DNA from: Priapulus caudatus
Taxonomy: Eukaryota > Priapulida > Priapulimorpha > Priapulimorphida > Priapulidae
Direction: 5' to 3'
Length of the DNA: 57,583 bases
NCBI RefSeq assembly: GCF_000485595.1
Contig: NW_014577209.1
Location: forward strand, 273,704 to 331,286
Shown here: positions 38,353 to 48,464 of the stretch, piece by piece
How the letters are laid out: each line of letters starts with the position of its first letter
Position numbering within the stretch: position 1 is the first letter of the stretch
The notes under the pieces: model-generated
What the model was told of the DNA's origin: nothing
The model's database searches: none
What the model saw: the letters and a program-made list of their open reading frames with translations, nothing else
Position numbers and translations under genes: made by a program

Positions 38353-38941
38353 GTGGGCTGTGTGTGTGTGTGTGTAGTGTGGTGCTGTGCGTGTGTGCTG
38401 TGTGTGTGTGTGTGTGTGTGTTGTGTGTGTGTGGTGTGTGTGTGATAGAAGAGGTGAGAGATATGTTGAGAGGGAGACAGAGAGCTAAAAGCAAAGAGGA
38501 GGGACGATATAGATAATGAAGATAAGATAGGATGTAGAGAAAGAGAGAGCAGAGAGAGAGAAAGAGAGAGAGAAGAGAGAGAGAGAGCATGAGAGAAAGG
38601 AGTAAGAATTAGGAAGTATGAGAGGGGGCGAGAAGGCGTTTTATCACTTTGGTGTCACTAGACTATCACCAGAAACGGTACATACCAAAGCTTGTACGTT
38701 GGTGCTTGACAAGGAACGCACACCACCAGACAGTGCCTGCATCTTTCACCGGCTTCTCACAAAGAACATCTGGTTCAGTGGCTGCGGCGACTACACCAGA
38801 GGTCTCGCCGTGAGATTGTCGCTTGCTTGGCACGTTTATTCCAGTACTTTCGGCCACAGCATCACTTGCGCCATCGGCAGCGGGCTTGATAGCTGAAACT
38901 GGCCGATGAATGGAGCCTGTGTCGTTTTTGTCCTCAATCAT
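28730..38941 (-). CDS. Dispatched-like RND-family transporter
   Basis: Minus-strand exons, all GT-AG: 38941-38686 (ATG, polar N-terminus), 38062-36603, 35424-35302, about 35030-34946 (boundaries unsure), 34402-34274, 33297-33160, 32573-32435, 32005-31863, 31377-31297, 30570-30400, 29188-28730 (stop TAA). Apart from the unsure exon, all phases agree; the product is about 1,060 residues. It has the two-fold RND layout: one membrane span plus a large extracellular loop, a sterol-sensing-type five-span block, then a repeat of this plan. Acidic residues expected for ion coupling are present: GIGADDVFVF in the fourth span (near residue 397) and GLAVDYVVHLAEAY in the tenth. The GADD form and WxxR context favour Dispatched over Patched. 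Dispatched proteins export cholesterol-modified Hedgehog using a sodium gradient. Assignment to Dispatched rather than another patched-related clade is an inference. Confidence 0.88.
29515..29665. repeat. AT-rich low-complexity intron DNA
   Basis: AATAATATATAA-type sequence in the last intron of the Dispatched-like gene. Confidence 0.8.
29905..30064. repeat. (CT)n-(GT)n-(GA)n compound microsatellite
   Basis: CT repeats, then GT repeats to 30003, GCGCGCG, then GAGA, in the last intron of the Dispatched-like gene. Confidence 0.95.
31234..31263. repeat. (ATTCT)n pentanucleotide repeat
   Basis: About six copies of TCTAT/ATTCT just downstream of the 31377-31297 exon. Confidence 0.9.
33436..33545. 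repeat. Degenerate GACA/GCGA-type repeat
   Basis: Spaced copies of GACGAACAGA, GGCAAACAGG and GCGAACAGAC in the intron between the 34402-34274 and 33297-33160 exons. The following 33550-33770, rich in CCCGCACC and GGGCCAGACC-like words, may be an old mobile element with no protein motif. Confidence 0.6.
34132..34198 (+). repeat. Repeat copy A, about 65 bp
   Basis: Contains TTACCACGAAGATTATATC and ATATAGCTTTTCCAAGTATT. A second copy lies at 34840-34905 in the same orientation; they are about 85 percent identical by eye. Confidence 0.75.
34840..34905 (+). repeat. Repeat copy B, about 65 bp
   Basis: Pairs with 34132-34198. Both copies lie within introns of the Dispatched-like gene, on either side of the 34402-34274 exon. 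Confidence 0.75.
34946..35030 (-). CDS. Probable exon of the Dispatched-like gene, edges unsure
   Basis: The minus strand reads TDFECEGVTVYDRTFTLNPP and continues TQQALLAS. This fits the D-x-x-F ... Q segment expected between WGLKMQ and LCRKLRSNL in this family. Acceptor choices are CACAAG|ACA (phase 0, fits the previous exon) or GACAG|AT. The donor GGCAA|gtattg is in phase 1, but the next exon (34402, after TAG) starts in phase 0, so one edge is wrong or a tiny exon is missing. Confidence 0.5.
35053..35130. repeat. Short palindromic element (hairpin family copy 2)
   Basis: Perfect arms TATCAAGAGTGCATAATAGA.. around an AA loop (core 35068-35114), extended on both sides by (AT)n, giving a stem of nearly 40 bp. 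Lies in an intron of the Dispatched-like gene. Confidence 0.92.
35425..36602. other. Intron of the Dispatched-like gene, no other feature
   Basis: AT-rich, with several near-repeated words of the type GGAAATAAT and GGAAATGAC at about 36015-36115. No exon or element recognised. Confidence 0.6.
36603..38062 (-). CDS. Exon 2 of the Dispatched-like gene: loop 1 and sterol-sensing block
   Basis: A 1,460-base exon starting in phase 1 (acceptor TTTCAG|CTGTG) and ending at GGACAG|gtgagt. It encodes the first span (VLLAIHVAWILLTIVLSKAG), a loop of about 230 residues with Cys at YNNFC and GTEC and an NFTN glycosylation site, then TTDLALAIGSFFFILFFMWF, a second span with MATFSIIANFFATNMI, the span with GIGADDVFVFYDTW, and SMLITSATTALAFVASA. 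The next exon continues LEPEVGQ with VRFLKSSSNY. Confidence 0.92.
38063..38685. repeat. First intron of the Dispatched-like gene with (GT)n and (GA)n
   Basis: 38315-38443 is GT-rich with TGTGG interruptions. 38445-38595 is GA-rich. The remainder is unique intron sequence. Confidence 0.85.
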
Positions 38942-39817
38942 GGTAATCTATCATAAAGAGACATTCCAGTAATTCAGCGCGTGTTATTTCTATATATCAA
39001 CTTGTCGATAACTGGATATCAGGATATGAGAGATTCTCTACTTTGTTTGCTATGTATACCACGGCCATTAGGAGAACTGCTCTCTTTATCGACACGACAC
39101 GTATAATTTGGTATGTAGCGCTAGCCGATGGTTAACCAATACGAAGAAAAAAACGAGAATGACGTCCAACAGCACTGCCTGATTCGTGGAACTTATCAAT
39201 CAAGTTCAAGGTATCAGAATGAATCTGTTAACAAGAATCATATTCAAGCGATCAAATCGAGTTCAATGTTTATGTGTCCAGTAGTATCCTGAGCGGGGTG
39301 ATCCAAGAGATACATATCCTTTAATACCACATATAGTAAGCTAATCTACGGTATAACCCGCGTCAATACATACGGGTTTGAATAGTCGATTACAAATAGA
39401 TTAAAATGTGGATTATATATACGAAAACCATCACTGAGACAGCGCATAGTCATAAACGCGTTTCTGCATTCGTTCTTATTAATGGAGTAGCGACATAGAG
39501 TAGACTATAGGGGTTTGATATATTAAGAGGATACGCGTTTCTTTACATTTTTGTATTAAAACCACGAGGTTGTACCTATATTTTACTTCGATGCCGGTTA
39601 TCACCAGCAAAGCCTGTGTGTTACATAGTCACGTAGGTTATACTACTATCATGGCGTGACGTAATGACATTGGTATAGCGTAATGGATCCCACAAGTAGT
39701 ACCTAACTTTAAACAATGTCAAAGCTCTCCTCCTCTCTCCCTCTCTCTCGCTCGCTAGCTCGCTCTCTCTATCGCGCGCGATCTCGCGATCTCGCGATCT
39801 CGCTCTCTCTCTCTCTT

Positions 39818-39880
<63 letters not shown>

Positions 39881-42003
39881 CTCTCTCTCGTTCTCTACTA
39901 TTGCCTATTTACTTTCTGCTATTTACCCTCTTCGTAACATCCAGTTATGTATGTGTATATCATATGTAAACCGATGTTCTTCACATGTAACGAGGAATCG
40001 CCGCAACGAAGCGAATCAAGCACGTTTCGCTTTAGATACGTATATTTTAAAGACCTAATATAATACATATATTATTAGCTCTTGATATTTTTTGTAAACT
40101 CGTGGCCGCAATATACGTGCCCAGCTATAGTCCTGTTCGATTGACAAAAATCCCGACTCCTGCCAGGAGTCTTAATTGACTACATTGCCGTGTAGCTTTT
40201 CGGCGTGTGAGCGTAACCGAGTTAAATGGCTACCCATGTACATTTTTGTCGTATCAACGCAACGGATATGTGACCTTGAAGACATTTAATTCGGACAACT
40301 TTTACCCGGCTCGCGATGCGAGTTTGATGCTTTCCGTGTGAAATATGGCTGCCATGCATATAATGTAGGCCGTGGCTACGCGTCCGGTTACCGGACGCCC
40401 AGCTCCCTGGCTAGGCGTTCGGTCATATATTTCTTATGTGAACCCAACTATATTTATTCAGTAAAAACAATAAACAATAAGTTTTTACCATAATGTTACC
40501 TACCTTTAGTATAGGTATTTTATCAAAAAATTTGTTTGTGCAACTTTTGAAGAAATAGTAGTAGCCACTGCGTAAAAGGCCACAATGTACTTTCTTTCTT
40601 GTGAATGCAACCAGGTCAAACGCTGCCGCGCAACATTGAATTGTGGCAAACTCTGTCGCATGAATGCAACCGGGTTTAATGCTATCCAGGTATATACCCG
40701 GGTAAATTATGCAGGTGAACTGGACACTCTTTTGTCTTGTAAACGCAATCGAGTCGAACTCTTTTCGGATATATACCCGGGTATATATCCGTATAAAGTT
40801 TGCTGTGTAGATGGGGCTCACAAGTGCGATCCGAATCAGGCCCACCTATAGCCAACACTGGCAGATACTCAAGAACATTTAAATTCCAAATAACTACCGG
40901 GGTTTCCCTCCTGTTTCAATTCATGATGATGACTTTTCTTCCGTGCAATTGGTTATTAAAGATGTGAGAAAAAAATTAGATCTCAATCAATAACGCTTTA
41001 TACACGATAAAACACTCTATTCATTACAAAGCACACACGAGTAGAGCGCGAGCGCACTTACATCCGATACACACATAGGCGCGCGTGCATATGAGAGGGA
41101 GACAGGAAGAGAGGCACACATTTTAGTTGTGGACTCTGCGCTATAACATTCACATCGTTAGTTAAATGTACACGGGTAATTCTTCCCCGAGAGAGAAGGG
41201 ATGCAAAGAGAGAGAGAGAGAGAGAGAGAGCGCTAGATAGAGGTTGCGGGTGTATCTACGTTTCGTGCATTCGCGTGCATAACTGCGTGTGGCTGTGTAT
41301 GCGAGGGAGAGAAAGGATATAGAGTGTGTGCTGCTCGCGCGCGCTGACGCGCGCGCCGCGTTCCCGGCGCGCCCAGGTACGCGATCACCGGTCGCTGGCG
41401 TGTGGTGTGTGTGTGTGTGTGCTGTCCTGGTGTGGGCTGTGTGGTGTGGTGTGTGTGTGTGTGTGGTGTGTGCTGTGTGCTGTCGTGTGCGTGTCAGTGC
41501 TGTGGTCGTAGTGTGATCGGTGTGTGTTGTGTGTGCTGGTGTGGTGTGTTGTGTGTGTGTGTGGTGCTGTGTGCTGGTGCGCTGAGAGAGAAGATTTAGA
41601 CGCAGAGAAAGAGTGCTGTGTTGTATTGTATATGATGAGAAGCGGGCAGGTGGGAAAGAGGCGGAGAATTGACGCATAAGCTTAGCTCTATAACGACGCT
41701 GGACTAGCACACGGTAGAAGATAACTTAATCTTTCAATGTGTGAGGATATATTTACATAATTTATAACACAAAGCTAGGTATAGTAGAGCTCACCTTATG
41801 TAGCTAGAGCGTCTAGCCCTGTCGCTGTACACCTCCTACAAACACCTGCACAAAAGCCTGTAGCTGTAGTTGGAGCCGCTGGGGATGCTTGAACGAGCGT
41901 GTTTGAGCAACGATAGGTTCACAGTGGAGGAAAACAAGCAGTGTCTCGACGTTAAAATTGTCGCAGGAGCACGAGCGATGCAAACCGCACGCGCCACATA
42001 TAC
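38942..42003. other. Repeat-rich intergenic DNA
   Basis: It holds (CT)n at 39722-39894, a half copy of the hairpin family at 40071-40086, a 17-bp palindrome at 40155-40171, a small inverted repeat GCGTCCGG...CCGGACGC near 40378, loosely repeated GAATGCAACC words at 40600-40760, (GA)n at 41207-41232 and GT/GTG-rich DNA at 41400-41585. ORFs at 40423-40851 exist on both strands and show no domain. Confidence 0.65.
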
Positions 42004-42126
42004 CTGCGCACCATGCTCTCTATACCTGTTGCCATAGCAACGAAAATACCCATCAGTAGACAGCGATTTACACGCATCTATGGAAACCGAGCACAAGCAT
42101 ATAATCACGAACAGAAGAGGCGGCAT
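42004..42126 (-). CDS. Weak candidate: first exon of a small secreted protein
   Basis: On the minus strand an ATG at 42126 opens MPPLLFVIICLCSVSIDA, a credible signal peptide, then CKSLSTDGYFRCYGNRYR and HGAQ. It stops at a donor-like CGCAG|gtatat (41 codons, phase 0). No downstream partner exon was found in the next 3 kb. Unspliced, the frame closes at 41836. It may be chance. Confidence 0.25.
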
Positions 42127-43085
42127 ACCTACATGTACGTGTTATACACCGTGTAATAGTACCATTGTCGAATGACGAATGACGAGCGTGTAATTGGATG
42201 CATATAACCATTTTCTGTGGCTTTCTGAGAGTTGTTACGAATCTTTAACGCCCATAGATAATATATAACGTTCAAACTGCGCGATGGTTATAGAGAGAAT
42301 ATTGTTACCATAAGCAGATCGGTTGGAATCATACATGACACTGCAGGTCGAGTCGATTCTTCGAGTGAAAACAATAATCTCTCAGAACACGAGCGTACGT
42401 TTTATAATAATATATATGAGTCAGAGAGTGAAATGAGAAGGCGAGAACAAAGAGAATATTGAAGTTGTTGAAGTTTGTCTGGCGATGGCCAGCAACAACG
42501 ATTAACACGCGCATTCATAATCATACGCCAGCAAGAAATGTAGTTTCAAATGATAATAGAAAAAAAGTTATCTCTATCATTATTATGACTTCAATAAACA
42601 ACAATGATATGCCTGATTTTTTTAGAATGTAAGAAAATATTGTTAGTTAAGCAAATTAAATCGAAAGTAAACTAATATACATCATACATCGCAGTTATTC
42701 ATCAAAGTAGTTCTGACTAAATTCTTGATACAAAAATCTATGTATCATTACTTTGTATTGGTTTTGTTCGATTGGCCGATTTAAAGAATGTATGATATGA
42801 GTATTTATCACGAAAATGCAGATCATGTAAGTAAACATCGGTATTGCTGTTATCAAGAAACACTCCAGGCGAACAGTTCCTTTATGTAAAACGATCAAAA
42901 GCCAAGCGATATCCTTATGACTGCTCTTCTCAGTATATCGATGGCATGGCATCGTTATGTATGAGGCTCGTTACATATTTAACCAGCCTTGCGTTACACG
43001 TTCTCGCATATGCACGTTGCGTATTACTTGGTGACTGCAAGTAAATGCACAATTCCAAATATATTTCATGCCAAGGTAATTTATA

Positions 43086-43090
<5 letters not shown>
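42127..43090. other. No feature recognised
   Basis: Ordinary AT-rich DNA. The short open frames on either strand carry no motif. Confidence 0.5.
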
Positions 43091-43126
<36 letters not shown>

Positions 43127-43215
43127 CATATGTGTGTGGGGGGGGGGCGTGCGCGTGCGCGTGCGTTTGTGCGTGCGTGCGTACGTGCGCGTGCGTTTGT
43201 GCGTGCGTGTGTCAC
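43091..43215. repeat. (AT)n, G-run and GTGC repeats
   Basis: (TA)n to 43122, a run of nine G at about 43139-43147, then GTGCGTGCGT-type repeats. Confidence 0.93.
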
Positions 43216-43330
43216 CGATGCTGAGTGCGTGACGCGATGCGTTACGTGGCTGTGTCATCCGCGTGGGCCGTCATCAGCCTTCGTAACATAACGACCTCAT
43301 TTTTTTCGTCGCGCCGTGAACAAAACGCGG

Positions 43331-43360
43331 TTATCTTTTAATTAATTCATTAATTAAAGA
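43331..43360. repeat. Short perfect palindrome
   Basis: ATCTTTTAATTAAT and ATTAATTAAAGAT mirror each other around TC, just after a CGCGGTT. Confidence 0.7.
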
Positions 43361-43667
43361 TGGCCGGCTTATTAATATCGTGTTCAATCTCTGGACAACA
43401 ACTTATCGCAGAGCGAGAGAGAGAGAGAGATAGAGTGCATAACGCGCGAATTAATTTCAACCCAAATCTAAGAACAGAATTGAATAATTTATAGTGTTAA
43501 TAAATTCGCGTGCGCAGTCTTTCAGATCGCGACTTAAATCGCATAAAACATCTCAATGTCCTTTTGAAACATAAGCGAGTAATTAACGAGAACAAACGAA
43601 ATGTTCGAACCTTTCTCTCAGGAGCAAACGTATCTCAATAGCGCGTACAATCAACCATACACGCACA

Positions 43668-43782
43668 TAAACACACGTGCGCGCGCACACGTACGGACAC
43701 GCGCACGTGCACGCGTACACACCACGTGCACGTCTACGCGCGCACACACACGCACGCGCGCACACACACACGCACAATGCGG
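43668..43782. repeat. CACG/CACA repeats
   Basis: ACACGTGCGCGCGCACACG-type simple sequence. Confidence 0.9.
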
Positions 43783-44057
43783 CACACACTTGGTAAGTAT
43801 ATTTTTTCTTCTGGATTACATTGCTACCCACATGTAGGCACCCTGCGCGCTTGATTCGTGTTCTTTTCAATTAATCGTCTGCGCTTGACATCGGTAGCCG
43901 CGCGTCGGTTTGATATCGACTCATCTATACCGACCAACTCTGTCACGCTCGACGAATAATCGATACCTGCGACCGAATTTGCATATAGCTTTCGATGCAG
44001 ACGGATTAAGTTACGTCAATCGTCGATGTTCATGCCGACTTTATTTGCCGCCGAGCG

Positions 44058-44317
44058 TTTGAAGAAAAATAGCCGCCCCACCACCCACCCACCCACTAAC
44101 CCCCCAAAAAAACCGTCGATGTTGCTCGAGAGAATGATATATACGTACACCGTATGCGAGGGGGTAACTTTTGAATTTTTGCGGGTTTTTGAAGAAAATT
44201 ATCGCCCCCACCAACCACCCACCCACTAACCCAAAAAAAATCCTGTGGATGTTACTCGAGAGAATGATATATACGTACACCGTATGCGCGGGTGTAACTT
44301 TTTAATTTTTGCGGGTT
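44058..44317 (+). repeat. Two-copy tandem repeat, unit 130 bp
   Basis: Copies at 44058-44187 and 44188-44317 share TTTGAAGAAAA, CACCCACCCACTAACCC, GAGAGAATGATATATACGTA and AATTTTTGCGGG. A third copy begins (TTTGAGGCGG) but diverges at once. Confidence 0.92.
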
Positions 44318-44423
44318 TTTGAGGCGGAATCGAGCGAAAAACAATTACGCATCCCGCTCGTAGCACACGCGCGTTGTACATCGTCCCACGGTATCGGATT
44401 GTGGTCTCTGTAGCGAATGCTAT

Positions 44424-44476
44424 GGCATGACGACGACGACGACGATGATGATGATGATGATGACGATGATGATGAT
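44424..44476. repeat. (GAC/GAT)n triplet repeat
   Basis: GACGACGAC passes into GATGATGAT. The Ser- and His-rich minus-strand ORFs are artefacts. Confidence 0.95.
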
Positions 44477-44688
44477 ATAAGCATGCGTATTCACTGTGTC
44501 CTAATGGTTCAGCCACTAGAGTACTCATCTCTCGCTAACGACCCCGTAACTCCGTTGTTATGCGTATACAAGTTCGAGAAATGTTCATGAAATTGACGCT
44601 GCCTGCTATAGTAATGATGTAAGGCGAGAGGGACGGGTTTTCTGGCCTCAGTGTTCAGGGCGCAAGGTGAAGAATCCGTTTGTTGCAT

Positions 44689-44689
<1 letters not shown>

Positions 44690-44763
<74 letters not shown>

Positions 44764-44770
44764 CGCGTGT
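44690..44770. repeat. (GT)n microsatellite
   Basis: Pure GT run ending in GCGCGCGTGCGCGTG. Confidence 0.97.
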
Positions 44771-45860
44771 ATCATTCATAATGTATGCCAACATATGTCG
44801 TAAGCGAGGTCAACAAAGAAACAGACCAACTAATGACAAATTAATTAACGAAATGTTACTATACAGAACATACGGGGTGGGAGCATTCCATGTATGGTTT
44901 AAGAATTATCTCGTTCAATTTTTTACGGTTTAGCAGATCCACTGGTTAGATTTTCCTCGTGAGATTTCTAATCAAAGTTGCTACGTACGCTAAACACATG
45001 TTCATTTTTGATTATTTTAATACAGGGAAGGACCGCAGGGAGCGCAACTGAGCGAGCGGTGATCTGCATAGCTAATTACTGTTGTCATACGGGCGGCGTT
45101 CTATTGTTTACAAGGTTGTCATAAGTGGTTTCATAGCGGAATAACCAACTTATATCATAACATAGCAGCGCCATAACGTCAGCTCGTCAATATATTACCT
45201 ATAAAAGCTTAATATATAAGCATAGAAATTAATGGAATTTTGTGACGTAATAATTTCATCACTATAGACATCTTTGTATGGCTTAATTGCATTTTAGCTG
45301 ACTTGTTGTATAATAACTCGCTAGCGTAACAGGTGGGATTATTTACGGTGGCTTGCTAACGAATCAATATACACAATCGATCGGTTGCGCTGTATACATC
45401 ATCCGCCTGTTTGGTATATATTATAAAGCGCTTCTAGTCAGATTTATATGTTGTTGTTTTTAATACAGATTTTAACAATGATTGTAATGTTTATCAAAAA
45501 TGCTCTGCTAGGTAAGGAACTACGTGTCGCGCGCGGGTACAGTGTGTTGTGCCACCAACAGGCTTTACTGTAGGCCTATCATATAGTATTCGTACATGAA
45601 TTAATTGCTATATCGCAATATGAGAGGTTTTTAACTTAACAATTTAATCAAAAATCGTGCTCAATATTCACGTCATCGAATCTGGTACTGTCGTTCGTGC
45701 TTGGTGTAGCATCGGAAATAGAATGATCTAATTCGGGCTGGATACTGCTTGGCGTTTCCCGCCTGTGGGAGTGTAACATGCTTCCAGGGTTTTCACATTC
45801 TGATGGCTGGAAAGCGTGGAACACATGCGCATCAGGAACCAGCTAAATTGAGACTAGCGG
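44771..45860. other. No feature recognised
   Basis: AT-rich unique DNA. No ORF with a recognisable motif. Confidence 0.5.
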
Positions 45861-46150
45861 TACTTAAGCAACCAAGGTCACGACCAAGAGTCGAGTGTTC
45901 CAAAGAGCTATTGAGAGTCCTTAAGCATGCATTCAAATGCGAGCTCGTCTGACGACGTGGGATATTTCCATAGCTGTACTTACTCGGTGCAATATTTTAG
46001 ATTATATATATAATCTAAAATATTGCACCGAGTACAGCTATGGAAATATCCGACGTCGTCAGACAAACTCGCCTTTGAATGCATGCTCAAGGACTCTCAA
46101 TAGCTCTTTGGAACACTCGACTCTTGGTCGTGACCTTGGTTGCTTAAGTA
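45861..46150. repeat. 290-bp near-perfect palindrome
   Basis: The sequence from TACTTAAGCAACCAAGGTCA to TGACCTTGGTTGCTTAAGTA folds back on itself about a centre near 46007 (TTAGATTATATATATAATCT). Each arm is about 143 bases. Differences are a 4-base insertion in the left arm (TTAC near 45979-45982) and scattered substitutions. No protein is encoded. The outer right side continues into (TA)n and (GA)n. Confidence 0.93.
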
Positions 46151-47154
46151 TATATGTATATATAGCGAGAGAGAGTGGGGGAGAGAAAGGAGGAGAGATC
46201 GATCGATTGATAGATAGATAGACAGACATACAGGTTGTCTTAGATATTATCGTTATGACGGGGAAATGAAAACCTCTACCGCCCTACCCGGCAAGTACGC
46301 GTCGTGTTAAAGCACTCTCCGCAACACAAGTAGCACGCGTAATAAAATATTTAGTGCCTGGCGACCAGAAAACACGAACTGGTTCTAGTCAGGGTAACGA
46401 GACGAGGCTTGGGCGTGCAGGCGTCACGCTTGCACAGCAACACGATCGAAGCTCTCCCTATCGGCAGAGATGGCGTACTCTGTTATATTATTCGCAGCAA
46501 GGAGCTAAATATAGGAGTTACACTGCGGAATATATTCGCAGCGGTGATACACCGTGTAAATAAACGCACGCAGACGCACGCAGATGCGTGGGCTGCGGTC
46601 TGATCGCCTGCTGCTAGCCGCGCGATAGGTGAGTATCGGGTGCTTAATCACCATCTAGACCGCGGGCACATATCGGGTGTATTGTGCGCGTACCCAGCAT
46701 CAGCAATAGTAGCAAAAGTAGCATTTGCTATAGGCCCCGCCGTTTTAGGGGTCCCGCGGTTTAGGGGCTGTGTAATATGATGAGCTATCTAATAATTTTG
46801 CGTAAGAATATATATTTTGAGTATACACGTAAACCTGCTACCTATAATGAGTGCTGATATAGTTTATTTGTCAATAAATCTATTACAAAAGTATTAGATT
46901 TAGATTAACAGAAATTTACGTGTTTTAACATTTATGTTTTTTTTAATATTCAGGGCCCCTTTATAACATATGCTACAAGCCCCGCACTAGCTCAATCCGG
47001 CCTTGATTCCCAGGTGTTGTTTCACTTTCAGATTTGCCTCGATCGTAATGATATCAATATCTATCCATAGCCGTTATAACAGGAGTACAAGTATTGGAGA
47101 TGAATTAGTAGATGAATTAGACATTCTCTCATTTATGTACTTCTGATCGTATTA
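46151..47154. other. Non-coding; possible eroded mobile element
   Basis: 46151-46230 is simple sequence (TATG, GAGA, GATA). 46725-46785 (GGCCCCGCCGTTTTAGGGG) and 46955-47010 (CAGGGCCCCTTTATAAC, AAGCCCCGCACTAGC) look like the two ends of a small element with GGCCCC-type termini, but no transposase is present. Confidence 0.4.
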
Positions 47155-47220
47155 CATGATGGCAAGAGTAGATAATAACACAATAACATAATAATGTGTT
47201 ATTATCTACTCTTGATGATG
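47155..47220. repeat. Short palindromic element (hairpin family copy 3)
   Basis: Arms CAAGAGTAGATAATAACAC and GTGTTATTATCTACTCTTG match exactly, around a 14-base AT loop. Flanked by CATGATG and GATGATG. Confidence 0.92.
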
Positions 47221-47384
47221 GGTGGACGTAGCGCGTCGCATGTGTGTACGGAATCGGCGTCAAGGCCACGTCAACCGCGCACTGTGTGAAGAGACAAACA
47301 CACACGCACGATTTAACAACCCCCTACCTCTCACCTCGTCCGGACGAGCCATTCCGGTTTCTACTGTGAGAGTAGTTCATTTCA

Positions 47385-47680
47385 CCCGCACGCACGAACG
47401 CACGCACGTACACCAAATCATGCGCGCATGTACGTACGTAAGCACACACTCGCACACACGTATACACGCGCACATACACACACATTTATGCGTGCATGTG
47501 TGCGTGCACTCATGCGCGCGCACGCACACACACACACTAAATCCTCAACGCAATCAAAGACGTTCGCACGCACGCACGCACGCACGACGTCACGGTCGCA
47601 CGCACGCATGCACGCACATACGCACGCACACGTGCGTACGCACGCACGCACGAACACACGTACGCACTCACGCACGAGTA
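47385..47680. repeat. CACG/CGCA tetranucleotide-rich tract
   Basis: ACGCACGCACGCA-type simple sequence with short unique breaks. ORFs rich in His/Thr/Arg or Val/Cys are artefacts. Confidence 0.93.
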
Positions 47681-47788
47681 GCAGCAGGCTCATGGGCATG
47701 ACGCATTTGCGACTGACAGCAAAGCATGCGGGTTATTACACGATGCGTCCTAGACGTACGTCCTAGACGTAGGCCTACGTCCAAAACG

Positions 47789-47891
47789 CACCGTGTATGA
47801 CAATGCAAATGTATGACCCTTGCGATATCGGATGCACAGGACGGATGTTCTAATTTCTTCCGACATTGCGTTTGCATTGTCATACACGGTG
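47789..47891. repeat. Perfect 21-bp inverted repeat with 61-base spacer
   Basis: CACCGTGTATGACAATGCAA(A) at 47789-47809 is the exact reverse complement of 47871-47891. ACGTCCTAGACGTA words stand outside both arms (47747-47770 and 47893-47906). Confidence 0.92.
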
Positions 47892-48417
47892 TACGTCCTA
47901 GACGTACTAACGTACACCGTGGAAGGCGGAAAGTCGGAAAAGTCGGAAGGTGGAATATAAGAATGGAGGCGAAAAGTCAATATATGAAATTTAGCACATG
48001 GACGTACGACGAGTAGCGACGGTTGCCACCATGCGCCGCCTCAACTGGAAGATGTTGCCATACTAGCCAAATAGAACATGTTCTAATCTCCCAACTATAA
48101 TGGCTATCGACCAGTTGCTCGCGCGACTTTTGCGTTAACACTGCCGATTTTCGGTTGTGTAGATGGGAGGTTGGTCCTACTCTCCAATTTGACAACATTA
48201 AGTCGGTAGTGTAAGCCCAGCTTTACCCCTGATCATTGAGTCGACTGCAGCTAGACAAGTGGCGATGGGAAACTTGGCCCGGGGATATGTTACGAGATGA
48301 ACTGAACTAAAAAATCAGTATTTTTACACTAAAATTGCTCACATATTTAATTTTTTTTTTAAATTCTTTAGATTATTTATTATCGTTATAATCGTCATCG
48401 TAATAATCATGATAGTA

Positions 48418-48418
48418 C

Positions 48419-48462
<44 letters not shown>
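48418..48462. repeat. (AAT)n triplet repeat
   Basis: Fifteen AAT units. Confidence 0.97.

Positions 48463-48464
<2 letters not shown>

Noticed and set aside
40423-40851. 140- and 88-residue ORFs on opposite strands
   Set aside because: Overlapping frames over loosely repeated words, no domain or splice context.
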